Part shown: one piece after another, positions 47,829-58,300 of the stretch
Layout: each line of letters begins with the position of its first letter
Numbering within the stretch: position 1 is the first letter of the stretch
DNA from: Brachypodium distachyon
Taxonomy: Eukaryota; Streptophyta; Magnoliopsida; Poales; Poaceae
Length of the DNA: 64,000 nucleotides
Reading direction: 5' to 3'
Assembly (NCBI RefSeq): GCF_000005505.3
Contig: NC_016135.3
Coordinates: 3,062,001 to 3,126,000 of the forward strand
Notes under the pieces: model-generated
The model's input: the letters and a program-made list of their open reading frames with translations, nothing else
Databases searched by the model: none
Told to the model about the DNA's origin: nothing
Translations under genes and position numbers: made by a program

Positions 47829-48127
47829 TGTTGGATTTTCCCAAAGATCAATCACATGAAGACGCACGCACAAACGATCACACAATTATTTGGCCAAGGG
47901 CGCATATCGTGTCCTCTATTTTTCTCTTTATTTCTTTCTCAAATATCTCACGCTCAAATCCCACGTTACAAACTCTATGACCAGGTGTGTGTATATACAC
48001 AACCCCGCTGCCTAAAGGCTAGACCTACTCGGACTGGAGCTCTAATCAACAACTCAAACTAGGAAACCAACACCGTAACACACTACGGATCCTACCTTGA
48101 CTCAACTACACAAGATTAGTCCTAACA
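47829..48127 (-). repeat. 5' LTR (right copy) of the TRIM-like element
   Basis: 299 bp direct copy of the left LTR, ending at the target-site copy CGTAA. Confidence 0.93.
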
Positions 48128-48132
48128 CGTAA

Positions 48133-48948
48133 CGCGGGAACAGAGCGGTGAATAGAAGATGGGGAAAATGCTGACGTGGACGATGATGTGGATAGGCTGC
48201 ATGTGCAGCTTGCTAAATTTATTGCATTTAGTGGGTTTCAACTTTATAGAGTTATAAGATAGCAGAGGAAGTTCTTCATGCATCGCCTGAGTTAGCCGTT
48301 GAGGTAACAGTTATCTTATGCACTTCAAAAACTGTTTCTATTAATAATCCCCCATGTCATTTCGAAGATGTTTTTATTGCTTTCTTGCTAAGTTGGTTGA
48401 ACCACAGTATTCCTACTCAGCTACGGCATCACTCATAATATGTTTATTGTGCTTTTGAGTCTGAAAATGTCAAAATATAAGATCTTTCAGAGGTTGTTAA
48501 AGAAATTAGCTGTTATGGCTTGTTAGGTTGTAATGTATTTTGCTTATGAATGTGTCCTCTGTATTGGCAAAAGTGCAACAACACATATCCTCAAAATGTT
48601 TGTAGTGCCTGAATGATGCAATTTTTGTATGTTACCTTTTGTAATTCACGCATGGAACAGATGACTTGCATAGGAAACATATAATTAGTGCTTTATTTTT
48701 GATATAGATACAACAGAAAGCACAAGTACGTACTGCTTCAGAATGAAGACAGACCAGTAGAAGAAAGGAGAAGGAGACTGGAAGTGGATCGTCGCTGCTG
48801 GTGGGTTACATATAAATGAAGAGATGGGGCCAAGATATACTCTAATTAAGTAGACCAGACAGATGGTAGTAGTACGTAGTCTCTTTATTTAACAGTTTCA
48901 ATCTCTCTGTCCATGTTGATCTGATTATTATGAATAAATGAAGCAAGT
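48133..48948. other. Spacer between TRIM-like and CACTA elements
   Basis: No gene. 48529-48680 is the partner of the direct repeat at 38785-38935. Confidence 0.5.
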
Positions 48949-48951
48949 GCG

Positions 48952-49250
48952 CAGTACTACAAAATGGTCTATATGCAACGGCACATCAGTTACGGGTCCG
49001 GCGTGACCGTTACTGATGAACAGAACGGGCTCTGCCCGTCCCTGCCCAGCCATACATCAGTGGCGGTCGCGCGAGGCGACCGCTACTGATGAACAATCAT
49101 AGCTCGCGAGTTACATCAGTGGCGGTCGGTTAAGAAGCGACCGCCACTGATAAACCATTCATCAGTAACGGTCGTCCTAGCGCGACCGTTACTGATGTGC
49201 CCACGATTATCAGTAACGGTCGTCCAAACCCCGACCGACACTGATAATCG
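48952..49250. repeat. Left subterminal repeat array of the CACTA element
   Basis: Direct and inverted copies of ATCAGTAACGGTC, ATCAGTGGCGGTC and complements. In En/Spm such words bind the second element-encoded protein. Confidence 0.85.
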
Positions 49251-49361
49251 TTGCGGTTTAATTACACTTGGCAGAGCCGCAGCTGGTCGCACCGCGCGTT
49301 GTAACGGACCAGCTGTGGCCCCTTCACTTCCGGCGACGGCGAGGTGCTGCCCGGCGGCGCC

Positions 49362-52300
49362 ATGGCCGCCGGCGAGCCCCCTAGGTAGCCCCTCCTCTCT
49401 CCCCCTTCCTCCTCTCTCCCCCCCGCGCCGGCGGCGCCGCCTCCATGGCCGGCGGGCGGCCATGGCCGCCGAGCTCCATTTTTGGAGCTCCGGCAGCCGG
49501 CGAGCTCCGATTCTCGACCTCAAAGCTTCCCTCTCCCTCCCGATCTCTCTCGCCGGCCTCCAATTTCTCTCCAAAGTTTCCCAATTTCAAATATTTGAGC
49601 TCCGCGGCCGCCGGCCAAAATGCGGTCTCCTCGTCGTCGCCCGGAACTTCCCTCTCGCTTGCGAGCTCTCTCTCCCTCCCGATCTTTCTCGTCGGCCTCC
49701 AATTTCTCTCTGAATGTCTCTAATTTCAAATTTTTAGTTAGCTCCGGTTAATTAACACCTTAATCCCCTTGTCAATGATTAGGCTAACTATTTTGTTTTG
49801 TTTGTTTTTTTGTGTATTGTGTTGTAGATCGAAGGACCGTTCTTGGATGTACGCCAAGGAAAGAATCAATGCTCGATGGATAACCGAATGGACGGTCTTT
49901 TTTGGAGTCACGAAAGGTGATATGGAACGAAAAGGACTTTTGATGATGCGTTGTCCATGTCGCAAATGTGGAAACACATGCATGATGAAGCCTGAAGATG
50001 TTCAGATGCAAGTGCTGGCATTGGGTTTTGTGGAAGGTTATTCTCGCTGGACTTGTCACGGGGAGGATGCGGTTGATGTTGGTAGCGGTAGCGAAGATGA
50101 TGATGTCCTGTGGTATGATCTGGCGAATGATTCCGAGGAAGAAACAAGGGTCGATGAGGAGGCTAATGTGGAACGTGAAGGAGCTCCACGTGGCAAGATT
50201 GCCGAAATGCTAGATGACCCGTACCTACGGGACCAGCTGGAGGACCCCGAAGATGAGGCAGAGTCTGCTCAGTTCAAAAAATTGTTGGAGGACGCAAACA
50301 CACCCTTGTATGATGGAGCTGGCGAAGAAAACAACATGCTCGAATTGACGCTTGAACTTTTGAGGCTGAAGGCAGCATCATGCTGGTCAGACAAGGGCTT
50401 CACGAACTTGTTGAGTTACCTTGCTTCGGTTTTTCCACAGCCAAACAAGTTGCCCAAGAGCACATACGAAGCGAAGAATATTACATGCCCGCTCGGATTA
50501 GATTGCGTGAAACATCATTCATGTCCAAACGACTGCATGGTATACATTGGAGAGTACGAGAACCATGAGAGCTGCCACGTATGCGGTGCATCGAGATACA
50601 AGAAGAAAAACGCCAGAGCTAGCGAAGACGATGGGGAAGAAGTGATGAAGGGCAGGCCGACAAAGACTGTCTGGTATCTTACGGCAGGTGGCTGAGTTGA
50701 GCGTTGGATGCAGAACGTTAAGGATGCGAGGTATCTCGTCTATCACGATCCGGCGCAGGCTGCATTCGATCCTGACGGGCACTACCGTGTGGAGGAAGCT
50801 GGGGTCCTAAGACACCCTGCCGATGGGACTCAGTAGAGGAACTTCGACACGGCATTTCCAGATTTCGGGGCAGAGCCCAGAAACCTGAGGCTCGGTCTTA
50901 GCACTGACGGGATAAATCCTTTTGGAAACATGAACAAAAAGCACAGCACATGGCCTGTGATCTTGTTTGTCTACAACCTTCCTCCATAGTTAATCATGAA
51001 GAGAAAGTACATCCACATGTGCATGTTCATACATGGTCCAAAGCAGCCGGGAGCTGACCTAAATCTGCAGCTAGTGAAGGATGAGCTGAAGCAGCTTTGG
51101 AACCCTGGCAGAGTGGTTTGGGACGCAAATAGGAGGGAGTACTTCACGAGGAGAGCATCGCTTCTGACCTGCGTGCATGACTACCCCGCGAATGGAAATA
51201 CTTCATGCCAGGTGACACATGGGTACAGGGCCTGTACAAAGTGCGGGGAAAACACGACATCGGAGAAGTTGCCCGCTTCATCCAAAATTGTTTACATGGG
51301 CCACCGAAAGTGGTTGGATGCTAAAGACCCTTGGAGAGATGACAAGGAAAGGTTCGATGGGAAGACGGAGCACGGGACAGCGCCGAAGGAGAAGTCTGGT
51401 ATGCAAATCCTCGAAATTGTGAATGATCTTGAGGTTGTCCTTGGAAAGATTGCTGCGAAGAAATATAAGGAACCTAAAGGCGTCGTGTGGAAAAGGAGGT
51501 CCGTATTCTGGGACCTGGAGTACTTGGCACATTTAGAATGCCACCACAGCATAGATGTCATGCACGTGGAGAAAAATGTATGCGACAGCGTGCTGGGGTT
51601 GCTGATGAACATTCCAGAGAAGACGAAAGATGGACCCAATGCACGGAAGTACCTGGAACTCATGTCTATCAGGAAAGAGTTGTGGGGCAAAGATCAAGTG
51701 TCGGCAGCCGACAAGAATGGTTTCGTGACGGTGACCACACGATGTTGTCTTGCATGTTACAACCTGTACAAAGACGAGTTGCATAGGATGTGCCAGTGCC
51801 TGTAGGTCATTAAAGTTCCATCAAACTACTCATCGAGCATCAAGCATCTAGTTGACATGAAGAGTCACAAGCTATCCGGCACGAAGTCTCACGACAACCA
51901 TGTCATACTCACTCAGTTACTTCAAGTCGCAATCAGAGGTATCATGGAGCCGCATGTAAGGGAGACAATCATGAAGCTTTCTGACTTCTTTGGCAGCATC
52001 TCGCAGAAGTCAATCACCATTAAACGATGCCAGATACTGAAGGATAGTATGATACAGATTCTGTGCGAGCTCGAGATGTTCTTCCCTCCATCATTCTTCG
52101 ATATCATGGTCCATCTAATGATCCACATATGTGATGAGATCTTGTCCCTAGGGCCCTCGTTCCTGCATAACATGTATGGCCCTGAACGATACAACGGGGT
52201 TCTGAAGCAGTACGTTCGTAACAGATCGCGTCCAGAAGGTAGCATCGTGGAAGGCTTTAGGGCAGAAAAGTGCATCGAGTTCTGCACAGATTAGTTGGCC

Positions 52301-53281
52301 GATCAGAAATCAATAGGTGTTCCCGAATCACGGCACAAGGGCAAGCTCGATGGCAAAGGTGGCCTTGGACATACATACCTTAATGTCTATGGAAGAGGAA
52401 GAGAAGCTGACTTTGAAAGAGCACATTTGGTTGTGTTGCAAACTGTCGATTGCTGCCGGCCTTATTAGGAAATGCACATGGAGCAACTGCGAAATGAAAA
52501 CCCTAAAAGAGGAGATGTCTGGATCCACTGGGAGCACAATAAAACATTCGCAGCGTGGCTGAAGAATTATTGGTATGGCAAGGAGACGACCAATGTATTA
52601 GAAGAGACGGTTGCATGTTTGTCCCGGGAACCTGCTTACCACGTCTTTACTTGGCAATCATATGCGATCAACGGCTATAACTTTTACACTGTGTCTCAGG
52701 ACCGTAAAAGCACGTATCAAAATAGTGGTATAGTCATGACTTCTGAGACTGCGACCGACGACAACAGCAAAACCAAAGCGTTTTTCCGCGTTATTGATGA
52801 GATCTGGGAATTGGAGTACTCGATCACAAAGATCCCAATGTTCCGTGTAAGATGGACCAAAGGTGACAAAGAAGAAAGTCACAGGTTCACGACGATGGTG
52901 CTACCTCCTGAGATCCCTCGTGAACAAGTTGACGTGAGAAAAATCCCGGCAAGAGAGGAACCATGGATCTTTGCTAAACAATGCAAGCAGGTTTTCTACA
53001 TAGACAACCTGGCAAATAAAGGCCGCGTCGTAGTAAGAAGAGGGAAAAGAAGCATTGTTGGAGTAGACGGAGTTACTTCATAAGAAGACTATGAAGGTTT
53101 CCATGATCCGATGACCACCGCAGATGACGAAGAAGTGGAACGCACGATATTAACGAGGAAAAGGAGAGGGAAAAGAAGAAGTGATGGGAGCGAGAGCGAG
53201 AAAATACCACAAAAACCCTACCTCAGAAGCAGTTCTGCGAGGAGTCAAGTTATGACTTACCGAAGGAAGGAGAAACACTAG
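49362..53281 (+). pseudogene. CACTA transposase (TNP2 type), one frame with seven in-frame stops
   Basis: A likely first exon 49362-49384 (MAAGEPP) splices over a 443 bp intron (GTAGCC...TTGTAG) to 49828. From there a single frame runs to TAG 53279-53281. It is broken only by TGA 50693, TAG 50834, 50987, 51803, 52292 and 52466, and TAA 53081. Domains in order: transposase-associated domain (RSWMYAKER, CPCRKCGN, WTCHGE); tnp2 transposase (CPLGLDC, CHVCGASRY, STWPVILFVYNLPP, HSIDVMHVEKNVCDSVLG); DUF4218 (HLVDMKSHKLSGTKSHD, LGPSFLHNMYGPERYNG); DUF4216 (AINGYNFYTVSQDRKSTYQN). About 1150 codons is normal for the family. No frameshift was seen. Dead as a single protein. Confidence 0.93.
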
Positions 53282-53550
53282 TAGTCACATTGTAAAAATG
53301 TATTCGTACTGAATCTTAATGCAAACTTTGTACTAAGTGAAATTATGTGTGATACATGTTGTGTATGCATGTGATGAATTTTTTTAATTTAATTTAGCAC
53401 AAATACTAGAGAAATGCATGAATTTATTCATCAATACATGAATTTCATGATGTTCAAATACTAGAGAAATGTGTGATCGATGTACTTTTGTGTATGCATG
53501 TTAGTACATGGCTTTGTCACTCCCAAAAATTCAAATTTAGCAAAAAAAAA

Positions 53551-53773
53551 CACTTATCAAGGATGGTCACTTATCAGTAACGGTCGCATGGTTACTCGCC
53601 CGTTACTGATGTGTGCATATACTCATCAGTTACTGATGTTCTGTTGGGCATTACTCACTTGAGCACATCAGTAGCAGTCGCGTTGTAACCCGACCGTTAC
53701 TAATGAGTGACGGAACATCAGTAACGGTCGACACCCTTATCCGCCCGTTACTGATGATACTTGGGTATATAAA
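53551..53773 (+). promoter_or_regulatory. Internal repeat array and TATA box before the second CACTA gene
   Basis: Copies of ATCAGTAACGGTCG-type words in both orientations end at TATATAAA (53766-53773). This probably is the promoter of the second gene. The array start CACTTATCAAGGATGGTCAC resembles a worn element terminus, so a nested smaller CACTA element is an alternative. Confidence 0.55.
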
Positions 53774-54299
53774 GGAACACTTAGAAATTTTTTAGGGTTA
53801 TTCCGCCCGCGCGTCCTCAGAACACCGAGCGACCAGCAGTGGGCTAACCCTAGCTTGGGGGAAGCCCTGGCCGATTTTTTCGCCGCCGCCGCTGTCGACC
53901 CTGAACCTGCCGCCCCGTGTCAAGCGCCGCCCCCCCGTCGTCCTCGCCTCGTCCTCGCCGTCGACCCCTAGCCTGCCGCCCCGCGTCGAGCGCCCGAGCC
54001 CGACGCGCCCGAGGCCGACGCCCTCCGGCCGCCTCTTCCCCGCCACCCCGCCGCCGTCGACCCTAAGCCCTAGCCCGCGTCCTCGTCCCTGAGCCAGCGC
54101 GCCGCCGCCTCCTCTGCCTCCGACGCCCGAGCCCGACTCGCCCGCCGCCGAGCCCCGACGAGCGCCCCGGCCCCGAGCCCGACGCCCTCCGGCCGCCTGC
54201 TCTTCCCCGCTGTCCTCCCAGCTCGACGAGTGCCTCTGAGCCCGCCGCCGCCTCCTCTGCCTCCGATGACCGGTTCAATTTCTTGCCGCCTCCTCTGCC

Positions 54300-54700
54300 A
54301 AATTAGGGTTAGGGTTAACTGAATTAGTGTTAACTGAATTAGGGTTAGGGTTAACCCTAAATTGCTGTTGTTAGGATTAGCAAATTAGTTGCTGTTAATT
54401 TAGCAAATTATTTGCTGTTAATAGCAAATTAGGGTTAGCAAATTAGTTGTTGTTTATATGTTGTCATATATTAGATGATTATTAGATGATGTTGTATATA
54501 CATGCTAGCAAATTAGATGATTGTTAGGGTTAGGATTAGCAAATTAGGTGTTTTATATGATATATACATGCTGTTGGTTAGGTGTTAGGGCTTAACTGAA
54601 TATTTCTTGCTTATCAAATTAGGTGTTTTATATGATATATACATGCTGTTGATATATACATGCTGTTGGTTAGCAAATTAGTTGCTGTTAATTGGTTCGG
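54300..54700. repeat. AT-rich intron-like repeats (AAATTAGGGTTAG, GCAAATTAGTTGCTG)
   Basis: Short words such as GGGTTAACTGAATTA, GCAAATTAG and TGATATATACATGCTG recur. They follow a GC-rich leader (53800-54290) and look like a low-complexity intron of the second CACTA gene. Confidence 0.6.
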
Positions 54701-54949
54701 TTGCTATATAAGTTGCGATATACATGCTGGGATATACATGCTGTTTACTTATGTGAATTATGAGCCCGACCATCATGTCGGGTCATTGGAGAAGGGGTCG
54801 GCCATCGTGCCGAGGGGATACATATGCGGGTGGGATTTTTATGCAGGTTTCGAGCTCCTAGTAGAGAAAATTTGCTAATTTTTTAGCATAGGTCATGCCG
54901 AAATTTTCGGCCGATATATATTTGATGGTTTTGATGGCATAGGTACGAA

Positions 54950-55560
54950 ATGGGCAAGAGTGGCCAGAAACCAGTTCTTGATCGGGAGGAGGTAGATCGT
55001 GTCGATGAAGAGTCTTCATCGTGGCTAACGGGTGGGTAACTGATGAGGCCGAATGGGAAAAGTTCAAGAAGGAATCGTCTGACCCTGCCTTCATTGAGAA
55101 GAGTGAACGCATGAGGGCGTTGCGCGCGAGGAATCCCTTGAACCACAGGCTAGGGAGTGCAGGGAAAGAGGCGAAGAAGAAGGTCTGGTGCAAACAAGAC
55201 CGAATTCTCGAGGTGGCAGGCAGGGTGCCTCCAGTGCATGACATGCTGGAGGACCAACGTGCTAGAGAATATGCACGTCAGCACATGACACCCGAGGAGT
55301 GGGTGGGCATTGAGCCAATGCAGCCACCTGTTAAAAATTTTACGGTAAGGGTTCGCGTGCATTTAGTTGTTTTCGGCGTTAATTATGACACTCCTGATCC
55401 ATATAGACTCACGTCCTGTCTTATATGATAACAGGAAAATGCCCACAAATGGGAGGAGAGCAAGAGGTCAGAAACCTCCGACAACTTCGTGCAGAGCAAG
55501 AGATGGGAGTCGGCTGTGACCGCCGGCTTGCAAAAGGCGGAGCACACGGGCCGTTACTGA
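54950..55560 (+). pseudogene. Second CACTA-element gene (Transposase_24-like), frameshifted
   Basis: ATG 54950 reads MGKSGQKPVLDREEVDRVDE and soon stops. From 55021 another frame continues with GWVTDEAEWEKFKKES, RNPLNHRLGSAGKEAKKKVW and AREYARQHMTPEEWVGI to a donor at 55344. A phase-0 exon 55435-55560 (ENAHKWEESKRSETSDNF...) ends at a stop lying in the right subterminal array. H-x-L/x-GS-x-G and W-x-x-F...P patterns fit the plant Ptta/En/Spm family (PF03004-like), usually encoded as the second CACTA gene. The frame break near 55030 may be a mutation or an unrecognised intron. Confidence 0.6.
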
Positions 55561-55779
55561 TGATATATACATCAGTAACGTTCGGATAGGAGCGACCGCC
55601 ACTGATATATACATCAGTGGCGATCGCGGCGACCATTACTGACGATGGTACATCAGTAACTGTCGCAGCGACCGTTATTGATGATGGGTATCATCAGTAA
55701 CACGAAGTTAGTAACGGCGGCCCCGACTGCTACTGATGTTGTTTTTCGACCGTTACTGATAAGCCTTTCTGTAATAGTG
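55556..55779. repeat. Right subterminal repeat array of the CACTA element
   Basis: CCGTTACTGATG and ATCAGTAACGGTC-type words in both orientations up to the terminus CTGTAATAGTG. Confidence 0.85.
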
Positions 55780-55782
55780 GCG

Positions 55783-57029
55783 CGACGTCTCATAGCTTGA
55801 ACCTGTGTAATTATGAATACAAAACGAGTACTCCAGTAGTCTCAAGATTCATATACCTCTTTGTCTTTTTTTCTGAGCTACCTGAAGTACTCACAAGCCC
55901 ACCACATTTACAAGCATGGTGGTATACTCTTACGTCAGGCAATGATTAGCCGGTCAGCTCCATATGTGCAGCAACTGCATGTAACATAAACTTTTGCATG
56001 CAACGAAAACTGCACAGGGGGCGGACGCTGGAAGCAAATTATGCCGCCGGTACGCAACGGAATTTCCTTACGTCACATGCAAAGGCCTTGATAGATGTCT
56101 CCAGTGTACCGATTAACGATCGGAGCACTTCCACGGAGACTTGTACCATCGGCGGCGGTGGCGGAGTCGGCGAGCGTGGCGTTGGCGTTGGCGACAGCGG
56201 TGGCGGTGACGCACGGCGCAATGGCGAGGCCGTAGGAGCTGCTGGAGGCGCCGGCGGTGGAGGAGGCGGTGGCGGTGGTGCAGGTTGCGGGGCCGGTTAA
56301 CGTACCACCGGCGGAGGAGACATGGCCTTCCTTTTATGGCCGCCTCGCTTGATGCCAGACGTTGGCGGAGGCGGAGTCAGCGTCGGAGTTCGACGCCGTG
56401 GTGGAGACCGGCGGCGTCCACGACCACGGCGGCTAGTGCAGCGCCGCCTACTACGGACTTTATCTTTGTCAGATGAAGTCAAGAATGCCGTCCGACGGTA
56501 CGGACTCTCTCCGTCGAGCTCCCTATTCTCCGCTTCAATGGAGGAGCACTGGAAGGAGTCCCCAGACCACCGCGCATGATGGATCTTTGGTATCAGGGAA
56601 GATGGCTAGATGGAAAGCCAGAATGATGGCATGGAATATATAGGCTCAAAGCTCTTTCGAGAGACATCCGCTCGCCTCCTCAAGTCAAGCTCCCTATTAA
56701 TTAAGGAAAATCGAAAGCCAGAGGGCGCGCGGGAACACATCAGTTTCCCATGCAAGTCCCTGCAATGCAACTGCCCACGCACGCCGGTTTCCCATGCAAG
56801 GCCGCCGCGCACACATCCGCAAGTCAAACCGCTCCGGCGTAGAGTCCCCGAGCATTCATGCAAACCGCTTTCAAAGCCCACCACCCAACACTCATCACCG
56901 GAAACTACTCCCCTTCCCCTTACCATCACTATTTAACCCGGCGCCATGGAACTACTTCTTTCTGTTCTTCTCCTACTTCTACACATCTTCACCTCTCTCC
57001 ACTTCTTCTGTGCGGTTAACTGACGGGCA
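55783..57029. other. GC-rich region with simple Gly-coding tract, no gene recognised
   Basis: 55825-55905 matches 41355-41450. A GGCGGTGGCGG-type tract at 56150-56300 gives glycine-rich and, on the other strand, proline-rich frames. 56600-56940 has open frames on both strands without a domain. AACCCGGCGCC at 56935 precedes the hypothetical gene below. Confidence 0.4.
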
Positions 57030-57481
57030 ATGGCGTTCCAAGGCCGCACCTTCAACCCGCCGCCCCTCACGGAGGAGCGGTTGTTCCCACCGGGTGTGCT
57101 TGTGGAGTGTACGCTTCAGGTGTGGGCAATGTCGCACAGCAAGAGCCCGATGGCGTTGGTAGGGACTTCCTCCACACCAGTTTCTTACACCGAGAGGCCG
57201 TAGGCCCTCCAATGTACCGCGTGGAGCAGCTCCGAGAGGATGGCGTCGACACGGCCATCCTAGTGCACCTCACCGACAGCCACGACGCCGAGTACCTCCT
57301 TGGCCGCACGTACTGGTGTGGATGCGAGTTTATCGCGATCACGCTGTACAACGTGTACACCAACACGATGAACACGTTCCCCCATGCGGCCAGATGCACG
57401 GCCTCCCGTACGTCGTGCCGGAGGTGGCGCCTGTGGAGGAAGCCAGCGGCCCGGAGTGATCGGCCGCGTCGTTTTATATGA
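57030..57481 (+). CDS. Hypothetical protein, frame uncertain
   Basis: ATG 57030 (GGCAATGGCG) opens a 57-codon frame (MAFQGRTFNPPPLTEERLFP) that stops at 57201. A second frame, open from 57020 to 57481, reads EQLREDGVDTAILVHLTDSH and LLGRTYWCGCEFIAITLYNV, which look protein-like. One frameshift would join the two. No domain is recognised. Alternatively it is a decayed copy of an unknown gene. The neighbourhood is repeat-rich. Confidence 0.3.
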
Positions 57482-57684
57482 ATGCCGTTAATTGTAAAGT
57501 TTTATATGAATGCCGTTAATTGTTAGAATTTGCACTGCATGTTCTATGATGATGAACCGCTTTATTGAACTGCCTGTGATGTGATCGCTTCCATAATTGT
57601 GGTTGTAAATTTTATTTCTCTGCAAAACGAACAAGTGTAGCCTCGGGTAGAATTTGCTTTCTTCGATTAGGCTATGTAGACGCC
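57482..57684. other. AT-rich 3' flank
   Basis: ATGAATGCCGTTAATTGT is repeated at 57479 and 57507. No gene. Confidence 0.45.
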
Positions 57685-57936
57685 GCTTCCCTTCGCAAGT
57701 ATCGCCGGCGAGCCCATGGAGGCATATCTGGCGGCCCCGTTGCCAGGGCGAGCATGGAGGCGTATTTGGCGAGGGCGGCGGCGTATTTGGGAAAGGGATG
57801 AGAGAGATAGGCTTCCCTTCACAAGTCTTGTCGGCGAGCCCACGGAGGGGTATCTGGCGGCGCCGTTGCCAGGGCGAGCACGGAGGCGTATTTGGCGGTG
57901 GCAGCGGCGTATTTGGGAAAGGGATGAGAGAGATAA
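57685..57936. repeat. 126 bp tandem duplication, two units
   Basis: Units 57685-57810 and 57811-57936 share TTGCCAGGGCGAGCA, GGAGGCGTATTTGGCG and GTATTTGGGAAAGGGATGAG. The period is 42 codons, so frames on both strands stay open through both units. On the minus strand it follows the inverted promoter-like segment, where a transcript's first exon would be. Confidence 0.85.
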
Positions 57937-57939
57937 GTG

Positions 57940-58300
57940 ACGGACCCACCTGTCACTTTTTTCGTCGCCCCACATGTAAGTTAAGTCGACCGACCCCACC
58001 TGTCAGGACGTGGCCTGCATGTAAGGTAACCAGACCCGTTAAGACCTGCCCGCTTGCACTGTCTCCTCGCAGCCCCACACGCCAGAAACGCAGCTCCGGG
58101 CCCACCTGTCAGGACTCCCCGCAGCCCACCCGTCAGAACCAAACGGTCAAAGGGGCTTGACCGTTAGCAGGTGCTCCGTGAGGGCATTTGCGAGGAATCG
58201 CGAAACGAACAAGTGTAGCAGCGAGCACTATTTCTGGCCTGGGGTATAACTGAGTACAGCTAAATAAAGAGGGGCACAGAAATAAAAAAACCCAAAAAAA
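57940..58300 (-). repeat. Inverted homologue of 30604-30935
   Basis: The reverse complement matches the sequence upstream of the DUF4283-type gene, including CCCACCTGTCA words. No DUF4283 coding sequence follows on the minus strand, so only the promoter-like part is shared. Confidence 0.8.

Larger units (their letters stand above)
46826..48127 (-). mobile_element. TRIM-like non-autonomous LTR retrotransposon (1302 bp)
   Basis: LTRs of 303 and 299 bp (46826-47128 and 47829-48127) flank 700 bp. A perfect 5 bp target duplication CGTAA is at 46821-46825 and 48128-48132. The minus orientation is set by a complete 12-base primer site TGGTATCAGAGC next to the right LTR and the polypurine tract AGGGGGAGAT next to the left one. 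No gag or pol coding is seen. LTRs end TGTTGG/CCTAACA on the plus strand. High LTR similarity suggests a fairly young insertion. Confidence 0.94.
48952..55779 (+). mobile_element. Large CACTA (En/Spm-type) transposon, 6.83 kb
   Basis: The right end is the inverse of CACTATTACAGAAAGG. The left end reads CAGTACTACAAAATGG, one base off the canonical CACTA. A 3 bp target duplication GCG is at 48949-48951 and 55780-55782. Both ends carry arrays of CATCAGTAACGGTCG words in both orientations, and a third array lies inside at 53560-53760. The gene order is transposase (49362-53281), then a second gene (54950-55560), the usual CACTA plan. The transposase has in-frame stops, so the element is not autonomous now. 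Termini resemble the 1.93 kb element at 26014. Confidence 0.94.

Noticed and set aside
47098..47885. Several open frames between the TRIM-like LTRs
   Set aside because: Interior of a gene-less element; no retroviral-type domain seen.
49195..49729. Open frames of 92-172 codons at the CACTA 5' side
   Set aside because: They overlap the subterminal array, short first exon and C/T-rich intron of the transposase gene.
54300..54560. Telomere-like TTAGGGTTAGGG words
   Set aside because: Only short runs within a low-complexity AT-rich intron-like stretch; no TTTAGGG array, so not an interstitial telomere.
56039..56300. Glycine-rich protein frame
   Set aside because: Simple GGCGGTGGC-type repeat, mirrored by a proline-rich frame on the other strand; no signal peptide.
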